Of a DNA stretch of 10,571 nucleotides, positions 1 through 6,350 are shown one piece after another; the stretch's first letter is position 1, and each line of letters starts with the position of its first letter. The translations under genes and the position numbers were made by a program. The notes under the pieces are model-generated. The model was given only the letters and a program-made list of their open reading frames with translations, was not told the origin of the DNA and made no database searches. The stretch comes from an uncultured Candidatus Nitrosopelagicus sp. (GTDB lineage Archaea; Thermoproteota; Nitrososphaeria; Nitrososphaerales; Nitrosopumilaceae), in assembly GCA_937896695.1 (NCBI GenBank), contig CALBOT010000115.1:1-10571 (forward strand), in the 5' to 3' direction.

Positions 1-263
1 CTAGATCCTATTGTCCAAAATGTAAAAGTCATCAGACAATGAAAGTCTCTATTTACAAAGCTGGAAAAAGAAGAGGTTCAGCAGCAGGTGAAAGAAGACA
101 CGCTTTAAGAAAGAAAGGTTATGGTGGACAAAAATTCCCAAAACTTGCAAAACCTGCAAAGACCACAAAAAAAGTTACACTAATTGAGACATGTACAACA
201 TGTAAAAAGAAAATGATGAATAAAGGAATTAGAATTAGAAAGTTTGAGTTGATTGCAGCATGA
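1..263 (+). CDS. rpl44e: 50S ribosomal protein L44e, 5'-truncated by window edge
   Basis: Large-subunit ribosomal protein shared by archaea and eukaryotes. The frame is open from the left edge (first full codon at base 3) through the stop at 261-263, so the start codon lies outside the window. The Met codon at base 39 is internal, because the family's first zinc knuckle (Cys-Pro-Lys-Cys) is encoded just before it at 12-23. A second pair (Cys-Thr-Thr-Cys) follows near the C-terminus, completing a four-cysteine zinc site. Other family marks are the basic GERRHALRKKGYGGQ stretch, the AKTTKK segment and the final FEL. The stop overlaps the start of rps27e as ATGA, so the two are probably co-transcribed and translationally coupled. 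The identification is firm; only the N-terminus is missing. Confidence 0.96.
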   Translation, partial: RSYCPKCKSHQTMKVSIYKAGKRRGSAAGERRHALRKKGYGGQKFPKLAKPAKTTKKVTLIETCTTCKKKMMNKGIRIRKFELIAA

Positions 264-457
264 AAAAAGATCACGTTTTGGTTCCAGAACCAAGTAGCAA
301 ATTCAACAAAGTAAAATGTCACGAATGTGAATCAGAACAAATTGTTTATTCACATAGCTCCACACAAGTAATTTGTAATTCATGTGGAAATGTCTTATCA
401 AAAGCAACAGGCTCAATTGCTCAGATAAATGGCAAAGTTTTAGATCCTGCCGAGTAG
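260..457 (+). CDS. rps27e: 30S ribosomal protein S27e
   Basis: Small zinc-ribbon protein of the archaeal/eukaryotic 30S/40S subunit, 65 residues, the usual archaeal length. The N-terminal VPEPSSKF segment is typical of the family. The zinc ribbon is formed by Cys20-x2-Cys23 (CHEC) and Cys39-x2-Cys42 (CNSC). The start is the ATG in the ATGA overlap with rpl44e. The last 18 bases overlap the 3' end of cobY on the opposite strand, so there is no intergenic spacer. In many euryarchaea the gene for translation factor aIF2-alpha follows rps27e; here a convergent cobalamin gene follows instead. Confidence 0.96.
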   Translation: MKKDHVLVPEPSSKFNKVKCHECESEQIVYSHSSTQVICNSCGNVLSKATGSIAQINGKVLDPAE

Positions 458-1024
458 TTCAAAGTCGGTTTTTGTATTTACATTCAAACAAACACGTTTG
501 TCATCAATTATCAGATAATCTTCTTCTACAGAATCAAAATTTTTAATTTCAGTTGCATTTACAACAGAAATACCAGTGTGTACATGTTCTTTTTCATTTA
601 ATGAAATAAGACATTCTGGTTCAAGATTTAAAGACAATTGAAATGATTTTGTAGTAACAACACTAGTCCATGTTTTCTTGGGATTTGAATTAGCAACTAT
701 CTGTTTGACAATATTTCCATCTAATAGAGGTAAATCTCCAGATGTAACAAAAACAAAATCATTTAATTTTTTCAAGACATGATTAAGATCTGTTACAAGA
801 TTATTCCCCAAAGTTTCAATAATTTCTACATTATTCTTGGTAAGAATTTTTTGTGTTTGAGGCGAATTTGGACTGGTAACTGCAAAAATTTTTTCAAAAC
901 AGTTTGAATTTTTTAACGCATCAACAACATGTAAGACAAGTGGTTTTTTATATTCTAGTAATAATTTTTCTTTTTCACTTTGCATTCTGGTTCCTTTACC
1001 ACCAGCCATAACAAGACCAATCAT
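440..1024 (-). CDS. cobY: GTP:adenosylcobinamide-phosphate guanylyltransferase CobY
   Basis: Activates adenosylcobinamide phosphate with GTP to give AdoCbi-GDP, the substrate of cobalamin synthase. Archaea use CobY in place of the bacterial kinase/transferase CobU. The 194-residue protein opens with the nucleotidyltransferase signature AGGKGTRM (residues 7-14), followed by a conserved-looking VTSPNSPQT segment near residues 49-57, a TSGDLPLL strand-acid segment near 94-101, and an NTKTDFELL tail close to that of the Methanocaldococcus jannaschii enzyme as I recall it (196 residues). The start ATG overlaps the cobS stop as ATGA, making it the last gene of the cob cluster. Its 3' end overlaps that of rps27e tail to tail by 18 bp. 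A MobA-type molybdenum cofactor enzyme is the main alternative, but the context and the SPNSP/NTK segments favour CobY. Confidence 0.88.
   Translation of the reverse strand: MIGLVMAGGKGTRMQSEKEKLLLEYKKPLVLHVVDALKNSNCFEKIFAVTSPNSPQTQKILTKNNVEIIETLGNNLVTDLNHVLKKLNDFVFVTSGDLPLLDGNIVKQIVANSNPKKTWTSVVTTKSFQLSLNLEPECLISLNEKEHVHTGISVVNATEIKNFDSVEEDYLIIDDKRVCLNVNTKTDFELLGRI
469..481 (+). terminator. possible T-rich terminator after rps27e
   Basis: A run of five T followed by GTATTT lies 11 bases past the rps27e stop, inside the convergent cobY gene. Archaeal transcription commonly ends at T-rich stretches without a hairpin. This is the first T tract after the stop, but the AT-rich background makes it weak evidence. 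Confidence 0.3.
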
Positions 1025-1764
1025 AATGAAACAAAAATTAGTAGTGATGATAGTCTTGTTAATTCATTACTTGCACCCATTACATCTCCAGTAATTCCAC
1101 CGAAACTTTTCGTGGATAATCGAACAAGAAACATTGTAAGAACAATTCCTGATGCAAAAACTATGAAACCATTCATTTCACCAAGTATTATGAATGGGAT
1201 GATAGTAATGATGCCAGATACCAATAATCGTTTTTTATCTTTCATAGAATCCATGAAAGGAGAGTTGGAACCTATTGACGCAGAATTTCCTAATCCAGCC
1301 ATTAAAACCATTGAAAATTTTGCCATTATTTCACTAAGTAAAATGATTTTGAATAGCTCCATTCCACTACTAAGTGATAATGCGATGATCATACCTATCA
1401 CATACAATACTATTGAAAATATTCCAGCAGAACCTACTGAAAGATCTTTCATTGCTTTGCGTTTTTTTTCTTTTGTTCCTTTAGTCATTAAACCGTCTGC
1501 AAAATCAGCAAGACCATCAGTGTGATGAATTCCAGTAATTACTGCAAGTGATGCAACAACAACTAAAGATACAACAAGTGGTTCTAAGTATAATGATAAA
1601 CCATAACCTAGACTTCCAATGATTAGTCCAATTACAATTCCAACAATTGGAAAAAGATACATGTTTTTTGCAATTGAATTAAGATCAGAATTTGACGTAG
1701 GTATTATTGTTAGAAATGAAAAAACAGAGCCAATTTGTTTAAGCAAATAAAAACAACTCCACAA
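1021..1764 (-). CDS. cobS: Adenosylcobinamide-GDP ribazoletransferase (cobalamin synthase) CobS
   Basis: Integral membrane enzyme that joins AdoCbi-GDP to the lower-ligand nucleoside (alpha-ribazole or its phosphate), the final assembly step of cobalamin. The N-terminal segment FSFLTIIP matches the family's FLTRIP. The HHTDGLADFADGLM motif (residues 80-93) carries the conserved acidic residues, and FGGITGDVMGASNE lies in the C-terminal part. Several hydrophobic segments separate these motifs. No ATG lies before the conserved N-terminus. A TTG at 1764 gives 247 residues and a 26-bp overlap with cbiB. A second TTG at 1746 gives 241 residues and has GGAG 10 bases upstream (1757-1760), so it is a serious alternative start. 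The stop overlaps the cobY start by ATGA. Confidence 0.92.
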   Translation of the reverse strand: MWSCFYLLKQIGSVFSFLTIIPTSNSDLNSIAKNMYLFPIVGIVIGLIIGSLGYGLSLYLEPLVVSLVVVASLAVITGIHHTDGLADFADGLMTKGTKEKKRKAMKDLSVGSAGIFSIVLYVIGMIIALSLSSGMELFKIILLSEIMAKFSMVLMAGLGNSASIGSNSPFMDSMKDKKRLLVSGIITIIPFIILGEMNGFIVFASGIVLTMFLVRLSTKSFGGITGDVMGASNELTRLSSLLIFVSL

Positions 1765-2710
1765 ATGAAATCAGCAAAATTATAGGGATAGATATGATGC
1801 CAAAAAATAGTATCGATGTAACTTTCATCAATGAAATTGCGTCTTTGACTTTTTTTGAGGTAATTTCGTATTCACCATTTCCCAATGAATAATGTTCAAG
1901 TTTTTCAAATTTTGTACCTAACGCACCTGCAAAAGCAGCCATAGGATATCCCGCATTAGGACTGTCGGTTTTTTTACCATCACGTTTGAAAATTTCATAA
2001 CAATTTTTCCAATCATGTCCTAACAACATTGAACCAAGTACAATTGTCAAACCAGTTAATCTTGAAGGCAAGTAATTTAAGACATTATCACAGTTTGCTC
2101 CAAACCAGCCTAGATGTTTGAACATTTTAGTTTTGTAACCAACCATAGAATCTATAGTATTTACAATTCGGTATACAAATGCTCCAGGTAACCCGAATAT
2201 TGCAAAATAAAACATTGGACCAGTGATTCCATCTACAATATTTTCACTAAGACTCTCTAAAGTTCCTGATAGTATGTGATTTTTGTCTAAATTTTTGGTG
2301 TTTCTCTTTACTATCATTGAAAGATTTGTTCTTGCTTGAGTTAGATCATTTTTTTGAATAGAATCTAATACAGCTAAAGCATGTCTTTCCATTCCTTTAA
2401 TTGCAATAGTCATTTTGAATAATACTACTCCAGAAACAATAGAAATCAAAATAGACAAAGATTCAACACTAATTAGATCAATACCAAAGTTCAAACTAGA
2501 TAAAATGACTATGGAAATACAAACAGGAATTAAAACAATAAAAATTCCTCCAATTTTTTCAAGAGTATAATTTTCATTTTTCATTCTAGTCGTAATACTT
2601 CCTATCAAGATTCCAATCCAAGCAGTTGGATGATAACGATTTTTTGGGTCACCAAAGCTAAGATCTAACATAATTGCAAATCCAATTATGACAATTGATT
2701 CTAGAATCAT
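1739..2710 (-). CDS. cbiB: Adenosylcobinamide-phosphate synthase CbiB
   Basis: Membrane enzyme that condenses adenosylcobyric acid with aminopropanol phosphate, the product expected from the CobD enzyme encoded at the start of this cluster. At 323 residues it has normal family length. Visible family motifs are DLSFGDP with HPTAWIG (residues 16-33), ENIVDG (156-161), NYLPSRLTGL (212-221), and the strongly conserved DSPNAGYPMAAFAGALG (249-265) followed by YSLG. Hydrophobic segments lie near residues 5-15, 55-72, 85-105 and 298-322. The ATG start overlaps the cobQ stop as ATGA, and the 3' end overlaps the start region of cobS. Some systems name this gene cobD; here cobD is used for the aminotransferase-like gene. 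Confidence 0.94.
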   Translation of the reverse strand: MILESIVIIGFAIMLDLSFGDPKNRYHPTAWIGILIGSITTRMKNENYTLEKIGGIFIVLIPVCISIVILSSLNFGIDLISVESLSILISIVSGVVLFKMTIAIKGMERHALAVLDSIQKNDLTQARTNLSMIVKRNTKNLDKNHILSGTLESLSENIVDGITGPMFYFAIFGLPGAFVYRIVNTIDSMVGYKTKMFKHLGWFGANCDNVLNYLPSRLTGLTIVLGSMLLGHDWKNCYEIFKRDGKKTDSPNAGYPMAAFAGALGTKFEKLEHYSLGNGEYEITSKKVKDAISLMKVTSILFFGIISIPIILLISFVELFLFA

Positions 2711-3549
2711 TTCAAAAGTTTCTCCACTTGACGAATATTAAGACTTGACTTGACAACTTTGGCAATTTTATCAATTTCAGAATTTAATTTTTTGAGATTT
2801 GAAGAATTCCAGCTCAAATTCTTAGGTGAATTTCCAATAGAATCTTCATCAGGTATTGCAAAATCAGTCATAGGAATTGTACCGAAAACAGGCAGACCAG
2901 TTTTTTGTTTTAATTTTCTATATCCAGGTTTTAAGATTTCAATATCTCCTCGAAATTTGTTAATGATAAATCCTTCAACAAGTTTTTGGTATTTTTTTTC
3001 AATCAACTCCATAGTTCCTACAATACTTGCAAATGCCCCACCTCTTTCAATGTCAGTGATTAGTAATACAGGAGATTTTGTTTTTTCAGCAATTTTCATG
3101 TTAGTGATATCAAATTTTTGTAAATTGATTTCAGCAGGAGAACCTGCGCCTTCAAGAAAAATGATTTCATGTGAATCTGAAAGTTTGTAAAATGACTCCA
3201 TCGATGCTTTTAGACCTGACTTTAGAGAAAAATTTTCATAATAATCACTAGCGTGCATTTTTTTAAAGAATTTTCCATTCACAAAGACAGAACTACGATA
3301 ATTTCCCAACGGTTTTAGCAGTATAGGGTTTTGATCAGGAGTAATATCAGTACGTGCAGCTACTGCCTGTATTGCTTGGGCTCTAGAAATTTCAAAATTT
3401 TTCTCAATATATGAAAAATTAGACATGTTTTGTGATTTGAATGGAGATACACTATATCCTAAATCTGAAAAAATTCGACAAAGGGCAGTAACAAGAATTG
3501 TTTTACCAGCACCAGATGATGTGCCTTGTATCATTAATGATTTTGCCAT
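2707..3549 (-). CDS. cobQ: Cobyric acid synthase CobQ/CbiP, synthetase domain only (no GATase domain)
   Basis: CobQ amidates four peripheral carboxylates of the adenosylated corrin ring using ATP and, normally, glutamine. The P-loop GTSSGAGKT is at residues 9-17. It is followed by the CobQ-type FKSQNMSNF (38-45), ISRAQAIQAVAA (54-65), QNPILLKP (73-80), LEGAGSPAEINL (132-143), DIERGGAFASIVGT (166-179) and INKFRGD (196-202). Usual family members are close to 480-500 residues, with a C-terminal class-I-like glutamine amidotransferase domain. This protein stops at 280, just after a helical tail where the second domain should begin. The stop overlaps the cbiB start as ATGA, so the loss looks old and stable rather than a recent frameshift. 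The start ATG lies 16 bp inside the end of cobD. The family call is firm; how the missing ammonia-donor domain is replaced is unknown. Confidence 0.9.
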   Translation of the reverse strand: MAKSLMIQGTSSGAGKTILVTALCRIFSDLGYSVSPFKSQNMSNFSYIEKNFEISRAQAIQAVAARTDITPDQNPILLKPLGNYRSSVFVNGKFFKKMHASDYYENFSLKSGLKASMESFYKLSDSHEIIFLEGAGSPAEINLQKFDITNMKIAEKTKSPVLLITDIERGGAFASIVGTMELIEKKYQKLVEGFIINKFRGDIEILKPGYRKLKQKTGLPVFGTIPMTDFAIPDEDSIGNSPKNLSWNSSNLKKLNSEIDKIAKVVKSSLNIRQVEKLLK

Positions 3550-4631
3550 TTTATTTCTCCAAGTGCTTCTATTAGTAATTTATTTTGGATTCTATTTTTT
3601 ACAGCTATTCGAATATAGTTTTCATCAAGGCCACAAAATGTACTACAATCTCTAACAAGAATATTTTTTTTAAGTAATTTTTTTTGGAGTTTTTTTGAAT
3701 TGATTTTTGTTTTAATTAAAATGAAATTTGTCGAAGAAGGAAAACATGATAACCAATCAATTTTGGATAAGGCATTAATTAAAAATGAATATTCTTTTTT
3801 GATATTTTTTTGTGATTTTTCAAGAAAATTAGAATAACATAATGCAGCGCTTGCTGCAGTTTGTGCAATATAATTCACATTCCAAGGAATTTTTATTCTT
3901 TGTAGAATTTCAATTATATTTTTACTTCCAAGACCATAACCAATTCTTAATCCAGCTAAACCAAATGATTTTGTAAAAGAACGTAAAATGAATAAATTTT
4001 CATGTGATTTTAGAGTCTTTACTAATGATGGATTAGAATCAGGTACAAGTTCAATAAATGTTTCATCAACAAAAACTAAACTAGATTTTTTTTCTGCAGT
4101 TTCTACAATTTTTTCCATAATATTTTTTGATAATATTTCACCAGTAGGATTGTTTGGATTACAGATGAAAACAATGCCGTTTGTAGGTATTTTTGCTAAG
4201 AACTTTTGAAAATCCGTATTTAGATTTAATGTTTTAAATGAGATTACCTTACCTCCAAAAAATTTTACTGCCTTCTCATATTCAGAAAATGTTGGGCATG
4301 GAATCAAAACTTTAGTTCTATTATTGACAAATGCACTACAAAAATTGTAAATCAATTCGGTAGCACCATTTCCAATAAGAATTTGTGATGTACTTAATCC
4401 GGTAAACCATTTTAGATTTGAACGCAAACGCGTAGATTCAGAATCAGGATAAACATGAATTTGATTTAGTTGTTTTTTCAGGTATTTTTTTACACCAGGA
4501 TGGCAACCCAATGGATTGACATTAGAACTAAAATCAATAATTTTTTCATTGGGATTTTTAATCGAAAATATACCTCCATGAGCGGCAGGTACATGGTTAG
4601 TCGTATTGGGATTTGGTGTTATTTTCAACAT
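3534..4631 (-). CDS. cobD: Threonine-phosphate decarboxylase CobD (PLP-dependent, aminotransferase class I/II fold)
   Basis: Predicted to decarboxylate L-threonine O-3-phosphate to (R)-1-amino-2-propanol phosphate, the linker between the corrin ring and the lower ligand. The 365-residue protein shows the CobD-like N-terminus HGG (18-20) and DFSSNVNPLG (33-42). It also shows the fold-type I marks GNGATELI (87-94), CNPNNPTG (157-164), DET (189-191), and SFTKSFGLAGLRIGY (218-232) with the PLP Schiff-base lysine at 221. The closest alternative is histidinol-phosphate aminotransferase (HisC). The HGG/NPLG start and the position at the head of four other cob genes favour CobD. It is the promoter-proximal gene, divergent from asd, and overlaps cobQ by 16 bp. 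The 3' third is very rich in lysine codons, giving three A tracts of 7-8 at 3664-3696. Confidence 0.87.
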   Translation of the reverse strand: MLKITPNPNTTNHVPAAHGGIFSIKNPNEKIIDFSSNVNPLGCHPGVKKYLKKQLNQIHVYPDSESTRLRSNLKWFTGLSTSQILIGNGATELIYNFCSAFVNNRTKVLIPCPTFSEYEKAVKFFGGKVISFKTLNLNTDFQKFLAKIPTNGIVFICNPNNPTGEILSKNIMEKIVETAEKKSSLVFVDETFIELVPDSNPSLVKTLKSHENLFILRSFTKSFGLAGLRIGYGLGSKNIIEILQRIKIPWNVNYIAQTAASAALCYSNFLEKSQKNIKKEYSFLINALSKIDWLSCFPSSTNFILIKTKINSKKLQKKLLKKNILVRDCSTFCGLDENYIRIAVKNRIQNKLLIEALGEIKWQNH

Positions 4632-4650
4632 TTGAAATAAAGTAATTCAG

Positions 4651-4667
4651 TATAGTATTCTTTTGTT
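4651..4667 (-). promoter_or_regulatory. Candidate BRE/TATA promoter of the cob cluster
   Basis: On the minus strand AACAAAAG is followed by AATACTATA (4659-4651), whose box ends 20 bases before the cobD ATG at 4631. The A-rich stretch before it would serve as the TFB recognition element. This spacing predicts a leaderless or nearly leaderless transcript, common in archaea. It lies in the 79-bp spacer shared with asd. Confidence 0.45.
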
Positions 4668-4674
4668 TTTGTCT

Positions 4675-4687
4675 AAAGGAATATTAA
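4675..4687 (+). promoter_or_regulatory. Candidate BRE/TATA promoter of asd
   Basis: AAAGGA followed by ATATTAA lies 24-36 bases before the asd ATG at 4711, matching archaeal BRE plus TATA placement for a leaderless mRNA. No purine-rich ribosome binding site sits directly before the ATG, which agrees with leaderless start. It is 8 bases from the cobD promoter candidate on the other strand, so polymerase loading at the two could interfere. Confidence 0.45.
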
Positions 4688-4710
4688 CTGAAAATTACCA
4701 AATTTAATCG

Positions 4711-5784
4711 ATGAAAAAAAGAGTTGCCATAATAGGAGTAACAGGTTCTGTAGGTCAAGAATTTGTACAATCACTTGATAACCATCCATGGTTTGAAGTA
4801 ACTCAAATTGCAGCATCAGAACGTTCAGCAGGAAAAATGTATCTTGATGCAATCAGGGATGCCAGTGGAATTATTGCATGGGATGTTGGCGGACAAATCC
4901 CAGAATATATCAAAAGTATGAAAGTCCTAAAAGTTGATGAAATTAACGTACAAGAATTAGATTTGATATTCTCAGCAGTTGAATCAGAAGCTGCAAGGGA
5001 TATTGAAACAAAATTTGCAAAAGACTTACCAGTAATTTCCACATCTTCAGCTTATAGATATGAAGAAGATGTTCCAATTTTGATTCCAGGAATCAATGAT
5101 GATCAAGCAGAATTATTAGAAGTTCAAAAGAAAAACAGAGATTGGAAAGGATGGGTTGCGCCACTACCAAACTGCACAACCACAGGTTTAGTGATTACAT
5201 TAAAACCACTAGTTGAGAAATATGGCGCTAAGAAAGTTATGATGACTTCAATGCAAGCAATTTCTGGTGGAGGAAAATCAGGAGTTTCAGCAATGGGAAT
5301 TACAGATAATATTTTACCATACATTCCTAAAGAAGAAGGAAAAGTAAGAATTGAAACGAAAAAAATTCTTGGAAAATTAAAAGATGGTAAAATTGAAGAT
5401 GCAGATATCAAAGTTAGTTGCACATGTACAAGAGTTCCAGTAATTGACGGACATACAGAATCAGTATTTGTTGAAACTGAAAAAGAAATTGATCCTAATC
5501 AAGCTAAAGATACATTCAACAGTTACAACAAAGATATTTCAGTAACAGGATTACCTTCAGCACCTGAAAAGTACTATGCATTCCATGACGATCCAACTAG
5601 ACCACAACCTAGAATGGAAAGAGAAGTAGGAGATGGCATGACAACTTCAATTGGAAGAGTTGAGAAAGAAGAATTATTTGACAATGGATTAAAGTACATG
5701 TTATTCTCACATAATAAAAAAATGGGTTCTGCAAAAGGTGCAGTCTTGTTAGCAGAAATGTTATACAAGAAAGAAAAAATTTAG
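4711..5784 (+). CDS. asd: Aspartate-semialdehyde dehydrogenase (archaeal/fungal type)
   Basis: Reduces L-aspartyl-4-phosphate to aspartate-4-semialdehyde with NADPH, the branch point to homoserine, threonine, methionine and lysine. The 357-residue protein has the nucleotide-binding GVTGSVGQ (9-16), the catalytic-cysteine motif PNCTTTGL with Cys155, the glycine-rich AISGGGKSG near 183-191, and RVPVIDGHTES with the expected catalytic His248. These are typical of the archaeal/yeast-type branch. The gene is divergent from cobD, whose enzyme consumes a threonine derivative, so both belong to related metabolism. Malonyl-CoA reductase of Sulfolobales belongs to the same family, and this organism type fixes carbon through a 3-hydroxypropionate/4-hydroxybutyrate cycle, so a paralogue role cannot be excluded from motifs alone. 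Amino-acid synthesis is the better guess. Confidence 0.9.
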   Translation: MKKRVAIIGVTGSVGQEFVQSLDNHPWFEVTQIAASERSAGKMYLDAIRDASGIIAWDVGGQIPEYIKSMKVLKVDEINVQELDLIFSAVESEAARDIETKFAKDLPVISTSSAYRYEEDVPILIPGINDDQAELLEVQKKNRDWKGWVAPLPNCTTTGLVITLKPLVEKYGAKKVMMTSMQAISGGGKSGVSAMGITDNILPYIPKEEGKVRIETKKILGKLKDGKIEDADIKVSCTCTRVPVIDGHTESVFVETEKEIDPNQAKDTFNSYNKDISVTGLPSAPEKYYAFHDDPTRPQPRMEREVGDGMTTSIGRVEKEELFDNGLKYMLFSHNKKMGSAKGAVLLAEMLYKKEKI

Positions 5785-5794
5785 TATTAAATTC

Positions 5795-5850
5795 TATAAA
5801 TTTTTCAATAATATCTTTATTAGAGGTAATAGATTCTAAAATGCCGGTGA
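5795..5850 (+). promoter_or_regulatory. Candidate promoter and ribosome binding site of the Lrp-type regulator
   Basis: The 71-bp gap after asd contains TATAAATTT (5795-5803), a good archaeal TATA box, with a weaker CTTTATTA at 5815-5822. GGTGA at 5846-5850 lies 5 bases before the ATG at 5856 and looks like a Shine-Dalgarno site. This suggests a leadered transcript separate from asd. The T5 run at 5801-5805 could also help end asd transcription. Confidence 0.4.
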
Positions 5851-5855
5851 AATAA

Positions 5856-6311
5856 ATGGCTAAAATAGATGATCTTGATTTGAAAATTTTATCAGAATTA
5901 AGCAATGATGCATCAATATCAGTTCCAAAATTATCAGAAAAAATCAATATCAATTCATCAGTAGTGTATAGTAGAATAAAACGACTTTTGAAACAGAAAT
6001 TAATTCAGAGATATACAATAGATGTTAATGACAAAGAATTAGGTTATTCAGTAAAATCAGTTACTGGAATCAATATGGATTCTAAAAGACGAGATGCAAT
6101 AATTGATAATTTATTTGAGATTGATGGGGTAAGAGAAATTTCAGAAGTTACTGGAAGATTTGACATTATGGTTACAATGTACGCAAAATCATTAAACGAT
6201 ATGCATAAGGTTGTTTCAGAGAAAATTGGTAAAATTGAGGGAATTTTGGGTTCTGAGAGCTTCATAGAGATGAAAAGAAGGACAAAACCTATGCCTTACA
6301 TGCCAGAGTAA
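5856..6311 (+). CDS. Lrp/AsnC family transcriptional regulator
   Basis: A DNA-binding regulator of the feast/famine (Lrp/AsnC) family with the normal length of 151 residues. Residues 5-50 form the N-terminal helix-turn-helix: DDLDLKILSELSNDA, then the recognition-helix region ending SRIKRLLKQKLIQRY, the usual Lrp layout. Residues 64-145 form the ligand-sensing RAM domain, with GVREISEVTGRFDIMV (91-106) carrying the G-x-x-D turn that lines the effector pocket in the family. Such proteins often sense amino acids and regulate amino-acid genes, and asd lies directly upstream, but target and ligand are not visible here. It has its own promoter candidate and a GGTGA ribosome binding site. Confidence 0.92.
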   Translation: MAKIDDLDLKILSELSNDASISVPKLSEKININSSVVYSRIKRLLKQKLIQRYTIDVNDKELGYSVKSVTGINMDSKRRDAIIDNLFEIDGVREISEVTGRFDIMVTMYAKSLNDMHKVVSEKIGKIEGILGSESFIEMKRRTKPMPYMPE

Positions 6312-6317
6312 ACGCGT

Positions 6318-6330
6318 GATATTTATTTTT
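6318..6330 (+). promoter_or_regulatory. Candidate TATA box of ctaB
   Basis: GATATTTATTTTT lies 21-33 bases before the ctaB ATG at 6351, the right distance for a leaderless archaeal transcript. It starts 7 bases after the stop of the upstream regulator. GATGGATT directly before the ATG could alternatively act as a weak ribosome binding site. Confidence 0.4.
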
Positions 6331-6350
6331 CTGGAAATGTGATGGATTAG

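Noticed and set aside
39..41. ATG as the start of rpl44e
   Set aside because: The first zinc knuckle of L44e is encoded just upstream in the same open frame, so this Met is internal and the true start lies left of the window.
980..1525. 181-residue plus-strand open frame opposite cobS
   Set aside because: It lies antisense to cobS, which has clear family motifs; the frame shows no recognisable domain and is explained as a shadow of the hydrophobic coding strand.
2707..3549. CobQ as a pseudogene cut by a frameshift
   Set aside because: The end sits at a domain border, the stop is coupled to cbiB by ATGA, and no amidotransferase-like remnant is seen in other frames before cbiB.
3664..3696. 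Three A-tract runs (7-8 bases) in cobD as possible slippage or phase-variation sites
   Set aside because: They encode a lysine-rich KKLQKKLLKK stretch in an A/T-rich genome, and the frame is intact; similar runs occur elsewhere in the window.
4632..4710. Cobalamin riboswitch upstream of the cob cluster
   Set aside because: The spacer is 79 bp with TATA boxes close to both ATGs, too short for a B12 riboswitch, and no conserved B12-box-like sequence is visible.
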